A stretch of DNA of 64,000 nt from Alphaproteobacteria bacterium (GTDB taxonomy: Bacteria; Pseudomonadota; Alphaproteobacteria; Rhizobiales; Xanthobacteraceae), in the NCBI GenBank assembly GCA_016869215.1, contig VGEP01000010.1:84104-148103 (forward strand). Direction: 5' to 3'. Every line of letters starts with the position of its first letter. Positions within the stretch are counted from its first letter, which is position 1. The notes under the pieces were generated by a model. It was not told the origin of the DNA, did no database searches, and was given only the letters and a program-made list of their open reading frames with translations. Below are positions 60,730 to 64,000 of this stretch, piece after piece. Both the position numbers and the translations under genes were made by a program.

Positions 60730-62166
60730 TCAGCCCAGGCGCCTGAAGAAGTTGACCACGCGCCGGACCCACGGACCGGCCAGGCGCGGCGTGAAGAACC
60801 CGACGGCCGCGCGCTTGCCGATTTCCGTGAACGTCGGATATGGCACCACGATTTCGGCAAAAGCACGAATATTGAGGCCATGGTTGATGGCCAGTGTCCA
60901 GGCGGTGATCTGCTCGCCGGCAACCGCGCCGACGATGGTTGCGCCCAGGATCAATCCCTTCTTGTCTGTGATGACCTTGATATGGCCGCGGGTTTCGCGC
61001 TCGGCCTGGGCCCGGTCGTTCTCGTGGTAGGGCCAGCGCAGCACCCGAATCTGCTTGTACTGCTCCCGCGCCTGCGCGTCGGTCAGGCCGACATGGGCCA
61101 GTTCGGGATCGGTGAAGGTCACCCGGGGAATATCGTCTGCGTTCATCCTGACCGGCAGGCGGAACAGCAGGTGGCGGGCCATCAGCGAGGCCTGAAGGTT
61201 GGCGGCATGGGTGAACTGCGCCTTCCCGATTACGTCGCCGATCGCATAGACACGCTTGTTGCTGGTGCCGAAGCGCTTATTGACCGCGATACCCGTCGGC
61301 CCGTGCTTGATGCGCCCAGCATCGAGGTCGAGCCCGGCGACGTTCGGCCGGCGCCCGGCCGCGACCAGAACTTCGGTGCCCTGGATGGTCTCCTCGGTGT
61401 CGCCCGCCAGCACCACCTCGATCCGAGAGCGCACGCGCCGAACGCGCGCGATCTTGACGTCGCCGCGCACCGTGACGCCTTCGCGCGCGAAGGCGTCCAG
61501 CACCACCGCCGCGCATTCCGGATCTTCCTTGGCGAGCGGCTGCCCGGCGTCGAGCACCGTCACCTCCGATCCGAGGCGGCGGAACGCCTGCGCGAGCTCC
61601 ATACCGACCGGCCCCGCACCGATCACGATCAGATGCTTGGGCCGCTCGCGCAGCTCGAACACCGTCTCGTTGGTGAGATAGGGCACGCCGTCGAGACCGG
61701 GGATCGGCGGGATCGCCGGCACCGAGCCGGTGGCGATCACGAAGCGGCGCGCCTTGATCTCGAACTTGACGTCGGATTCCTGCCCCACCACCACGGTACG
61801 GGTGTCGCGGAAACGCGCCTCGCCTTCGACCACGCGCACGCCAAGGCCGGTGAAGCGCTCCCTGGAATCGTTCGGCGCGATCGCGCCGATGACGGCATGG
61901 ACGTGGTCGTTGACCTGGTCGAACTCGATCGCGGGACGCACCGGCTTGATGCCGAACGCCTGGCTGGTGCGGAAGGCCTCGCCGCGCTTGGCCGCGGCAA
62001 TCATTGCTTTCGACGGAATGCAGCCGGTGTTGAGGCATTCGCCGCCCATGCGGCCCTTCTCGATCAGCACCACCGGCACGCCGAACGCCGCCGCCTGCGC
62101 CGCGAGCGACAACCCGCCCGATCCCGCCCCGATCACACACAGGTCCGGGTTCAGCACCTCCGCCAT
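60730..62166 (-). CDS. Disulfide oxidoreductase-type flavoprotein (mercuric reductase/lipoamide dehydrogenase-like)
   Basis: The protein has 478 residues. FAD motif GAGSGGLSLAAQAAAFG, the redox pair in GGECLNTGCIPSK, and the second nucleotide motif GAGPVGMELAQAF are clear. The C-terminal catalytic motif, usually HPT-x-x-E, reads PYPTFTE, so the general-base histidine is Tyr. The two-cysteine Hg-binding tail of MerA is absent, so it is not a mercuric reductase in the strict sense. It lies 35 bp upstream of the kinase gene on the same strand. Confidence 0.88.
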   Translation of the reverse strand: MAEVLNPDLCVIGAGSGGLSLAAQAAAFGVPVVLIEKGRMGGECLNTGCIPSKAMIAAAKRGEAFRTSQAFGIKPVRPAIEFDQVNDHVHAVIGAIAPNDSRERFTGLGVRVVEGEARFRDTRTVVVGQESDVKFEIKARRFVIATGSVPAIPPIPGLDGVPYLTNETVFELRERPKHLIVIGAGPVGMELAQAFRRLGSEVTVLDAGQPLAKEDPECAAVVLDAFAREGVTVRGDVKIARVRRVRSRIEVVLAGDTEETIQGTEVLVAAGRRPNVAGLDLDAGRIKHGPTGIAVNKRFGTSNKRVYAIGDVIGKAQFTHAANLQASLMARHLLFRLPVRMNADDIPRVTFTDPELAHVGLTDAQAREQYKQIRVLRWPYHENDRAQAERETRGHIKVITDKKGLILGATIVGAVAGEQITAWTLAINHGLNIRAFAEIVVPYPTFTEIGKRAAVGFFTPRLAGPWVRRVVNFFRRLG

Positions 62167-62193
62167 CTCAGCCCTCTCGCACGCAAACCGCCG

Positions 62194-62958
62194 TCATGAC
62201 TTGTTCGACGGAACACCGGCGCCCAGCTTGCGCCCCCACAAACGTCTAGCGAAAACCGGCACCAGCGCCAACACGCCGAATCCCACCAGCGCGCCGAGCA
62301 GCGTCGGCGTCAGCACGCTAGAAATGTCGAATTCGACGCTGCAATCGGTCCGCCGTGCATCCATGCAGGCGTTGTACTGAGCCTCCTGAGCGGCGATCAC
62401 GCTGCCCAGTCCGGCGCCGAACACCGCAAAGGTCACAGTCGCCGGCAGAATCCCGATCGCGGTCGCCGCGACGTAGGTCGACAGCCGCACGCCGAACAGC
62501 GCCGGCGCGAGGTTGACCAGCCAGAACGGGAACAGCGGAACAAGGCGCAGGAATAGAAGGTAGTTAAACGCATCGGCGCGAAAACCTTCGGCGAGCCTGG
62601 CGGCGAAGGGTCCGGCGCGGCGAGTCAGCGCCTCGCCGGCCGCGCTTCGCGCAATCAGAAAGATGATCGTGGCGCCCGCGATCGCGCCGACGCAGGCCGC
62701 GGCGCTGCCCAGCACCGGCCCGAACAGAAATCCGCCGGCGAGGGTCAGGATCGCGCCGCCCGGCAGCGAGAGCCCGATCGCGGCAATATAGATCGCGACA
62801 TAGGCCGCCACGGCAGCCGGGCCGTGGCCGGCGATGAAGCGTTCCAGTTCGGCGCGATGGCGGATCAGGGTCTCGAAAGACAGGTCGCGGTGCAGACCAA
62901 ACGCATAGGCAAGCGCGATCAGCGCCACGACTGCGGCAAGCGGGGCGTATCGGCGCAT
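62194..62958 (-). CDS. TVP38/TMEM64 (DedA-like) membrane protein
   Basis: The protein has 254 residues with about six hydrophobic segments. GLSLPGGAILTLAGGFLFGP and FNYLLFLRLVPLFPFWLVNL are the SNARE-associated/DedA-type motifs. Family members are linked to lipid carrier recycling and membrane homeostasis. The ATG at 62958 was used; GTG 63021 would add 21 residues. It lies 27 bp before the flavoprotein gene, so the two are probably co-transcribed with the kinase. Confidence 0.85.
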   Translation of the reverse strand: MRRYAPLAAVVALIALAYAFGLHRDLSFETLIRHRAELERFIAGHGPAAVAAYVAIYIAAIGLSLPGGAILTLAGGFLFGPVLGSAAACVGAIAGATIIFLIARSAAGEALTRRAGPFAARLAEGFRADAFNYLLFLRLVPLFPFWLVNLAPALFGVRLSTYVAATAIGILPATVTFAVFGAGLGSVIAAQEAQYNACMDARRTDCSVEFDISSVLTPTLLGALVGFGVLALVPVFARRLWGRKLGAGVPSNKS

Positions 62959-63165
62959 GGTCCGGCCTGTCCGTCCGGGCGCGCGGACGGCTGTTGTCGG
63001 GGTGTCGTCTGGCAGGTTCACGATCTCGCTCGACAGCCGGTCCGGGGCCCGTCCGGACGCCGCCGAAGGGCCTGCCGGATTCATACACGAGGCACCGCCT
63101 AGGCGAAGCCATCTCACTGAATTTTGAGGCAAATCGTGAACGGCACCCGCCCGCGGGGGGTCGCA

Positions 63166-63194
63166 TTGACGCCCCCGGCGGGCGTCCTTATAAG
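63166..63194 (+). promoter_or_regulatory. Sigma70-type promoter of rpmH
   Basis: TTGACG (63166-63171) and TATAAG (63189-63194) are exactly 17 bases apart, 31 bases before the rpmH start. This is the best promoter match in the window. Confidence 0.8.
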
Positions 63195-63225
63195 CCGCTC
63201 GCGACGGCGAACGGAGATCGAACTC

Positions 63226-63360
63226 GTGAAGCGGACCTATCAACCCAGCAAGCTGGTGCGCAAGCGCCGTCATGGATTCCGCGCCCGCCTCAAGACCAAG
63301 GGCGGACGCAAGGTTTTGGCCGCCCGGCGTGCGCGCGGGCGCAAGCGCCTCAGCGCCTGA
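63226..63360 (+). CDS. rpmH: 50S ribosomal protein L34
   Basis: The protein has 44 residues, beginning with the diagnostic [18 protein letters not shown] (GTG start at 63226, preceded by GGAG), continuing [20 protein letters not shown]. It is an exact fit to L34 length and sequence. It is the first gene of the rpmH-rnpA-yidC block. Confidence 0.98.
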   Translation: MKRTYQPSKLVRKRRHGFRARLKTKGGRKVLAARRARGRKRLSA

Positions 63361-63381
63361 TCCGGCGCTCCCGCGCCTGCC

Positions 63382-63789
63382 ATGCAGCGGCTCAGGCAAC
63401 GCGCGGATTTCCTGGCCGCTGCAACCGGCGCGAAGGCCCCCGTCACCGGATTCGTGCTGCAGGCGCTGAATCGGCGCAAGGATGGACCGGTGCGCGTCGG
63501 ATTTACCGCTTCGAGGAAGGTCGGCAACGCGGTCGAACGCAACCGCGCGCGCCGGCGGCTTCGCGAAGTCGTGCGGCTCTCCTCGCCGGACCGCCTGCGG
63601 CCGGGATACGACTACGTTCTGATCGCACGGCGCGCGGCGCTCGACCTGCCGTTTGAGCGCCTGACCGAGGACTTCGAACGCGCGCTGCGCCGCGTCCATC
63701 AGACGCCGCGTACGGGCGGCTCGGAACCGAATTCTGGCGGCCGAGCGGCCGCATCCCCACATTCGGGGCCCAATAGAGCCGGGACATGA
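63382..63789 (+). CDS. rnpA: Ribonuclease P protein component
   Basis: The protein has 135 residues. The RNA-binding motif RNRARRRLREVVRL and the VGFTASRKVGNAVER region are characteristic of RnpA, the protein cofactor of tRNA 5'-end maturation. A disordered tail of about 25 residues (GGSEPNSGGRAAASPH) follows, as in many alphaproteobacterial copies. It overlaps the next start by 4 bases. Confidence 0.95.
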   Translation: MQRLRQRADFLAAATGAKAPVTGFVLQALNRRKDGPVRVGFTASRKVGNAVERNRARRRLREVVRLSSPDRLRPGYDYVLIARRAALDLPFERLTEDFERALRRVHQTPRTGGSEPNSGGRAAASPHSGPNRAGT

Positions 63790-64000
63790 CCGACCAAAAG
63801 AACACCCTGCTGGCCATCGTGCTGTCGGCGATCGTGCTGGTCGTCTGGCAATACTTCTACGGCATGCCGCAGATGGAGAAGCAGCGGCAGGACGCGCAGC
63901 AGAAGCAGCAGCAGGCGCAGCAGCAAACCCCGCCCGCCACTCCGCAGCAGCCCGGCCAGGCCGCGCCGCAACCCGGTCAGGCCGCGCAACCGGCCCAGCC
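63786..64000 (+). CDS. yidC: YidC/OxaA membrane insertase, 3' part cut by window
   Basis: Only the first 71 residues are present: a first transmembrane helix (LLAIVLSAIVLVVWQYFYG) and then a Gln/Pro-rich periplasmic stretch. The gene order after rnpA and the ATGA overlap support YidC, which inserts proteins into the inner membrane. The conserved insertase core is outside the window. Confidence 0.92.
   Translation, partial: MTDQKNTLLAIVLSAIVLVVWQYFYGMPQMEKQRQDAQQKQQQAQQQTPPATPQQPGQAAPQPGQAAQPAQ

Noticed and set aside
59222..61030. A 602-residue plus-strand frame opposite the histidine kinase
   Set aside because: The kinase on the minus strand has every expected motif; the plus frame has none.
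63085..63225. Replication origin next to rpmH
   Set aside because: No cluster of DnaA boxes was found in the short region upstream; the only clear signal is the rpmH promoter.
1..64000. CRISPR arrays, rRNA genes, transposases, phage genes
   Set aside because: No regularly spaced direct repeats, no rRNA sequence and no transposase, integrase or phage structural motifs were seen on either strand.

Overview
The window is high-GC chromosomal DNA from an alphaproteobacterium, most likely order Hyphomicrobiales in the Bradyrhizobium/Rhodopseudomonas/Xanthobacteraceae range. The signs are a GTTC-N7-GTTC LexA box in front of an imuA-imuB-dnaE2 cassette, tripartite tricarboxylate (Bug/TctC) receptors without membrane partners, a lone Flp pilin, several families of dispersed palindromic repeats, and an rpmH-rnpA-yidC end block. 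The assignment is inference; no rRNA or other taxonomic marker is present.

Layout. 0-6.6 kb: a truncated PhoR-like kinase, a YbhN-type membrane protein, two NMT1/THI5-like binding proteins, a MarR regulator, a PuuE-like deacetylase and an exported alpha/beta hydrolase. 6.7-12.2 kb: a leftward unit ubiD - carboxymuconolactone decarboxylase-like - Bug receptor - haloacetate dehalogenase-like, with a divergent C-C-hydrolase-like protein. 12.2-18.1 kb: the SOS mutagenesis cassette dnaE2-imuB-imuA, whose imuB carries repeat DNA in frame. 18.2-24.8 kb: acyl-CoA ligase, quinone oxidoreductase, ogt, Flp pilin, small secreted proteins and a second deacetylase. 24.9-35.6 kb: an esterase, a TcuA-like flavoprotein, small proteins, Bug receptors, an unpartnered CoxL-type molybdenum hydroxylase subunit and an NMT1-like protein.

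35.7-54.6 kb is the densest catabolic region: a LigB-LigA fused dioxygenase, three Bug receptors, two CoxS, two CoxM and two CoxL subunits interleaved with a UbiD decarboxylase and a translationally coupled CMP/guanine-type deaminase, then a crotonase, a luciferase-like flavin enzyme and a ThDP enzyme. Taken together these could hydroxylate, decarboxylate, deaminate and open an aromatic or N-heterocyclic carboxylate. The substrate cannot be read from sequence.

54.7-64 kb is mostly housekeeping: a DUF2939-like protein, ilvD, two crcB fluoride channel genes behind a clear fluoride riboswitch, tRNA-Arg(ACG), a histidine kinase, a disulfide reductase-like flavoprotein, a TVP38/DedA-like protein, then rpmH (with a good sigma70 promoter), rnpA and the start of yidC. 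The most notable points are the repeat insertions inside imuB, the split molybdenum hydroxylase/UbiD/deaminase cluster, the fluoride riboswitch (with a fluoroacetate-dehalogenase-like enzyme in the same window), and nine solute-binding proteins with no transporter genes.
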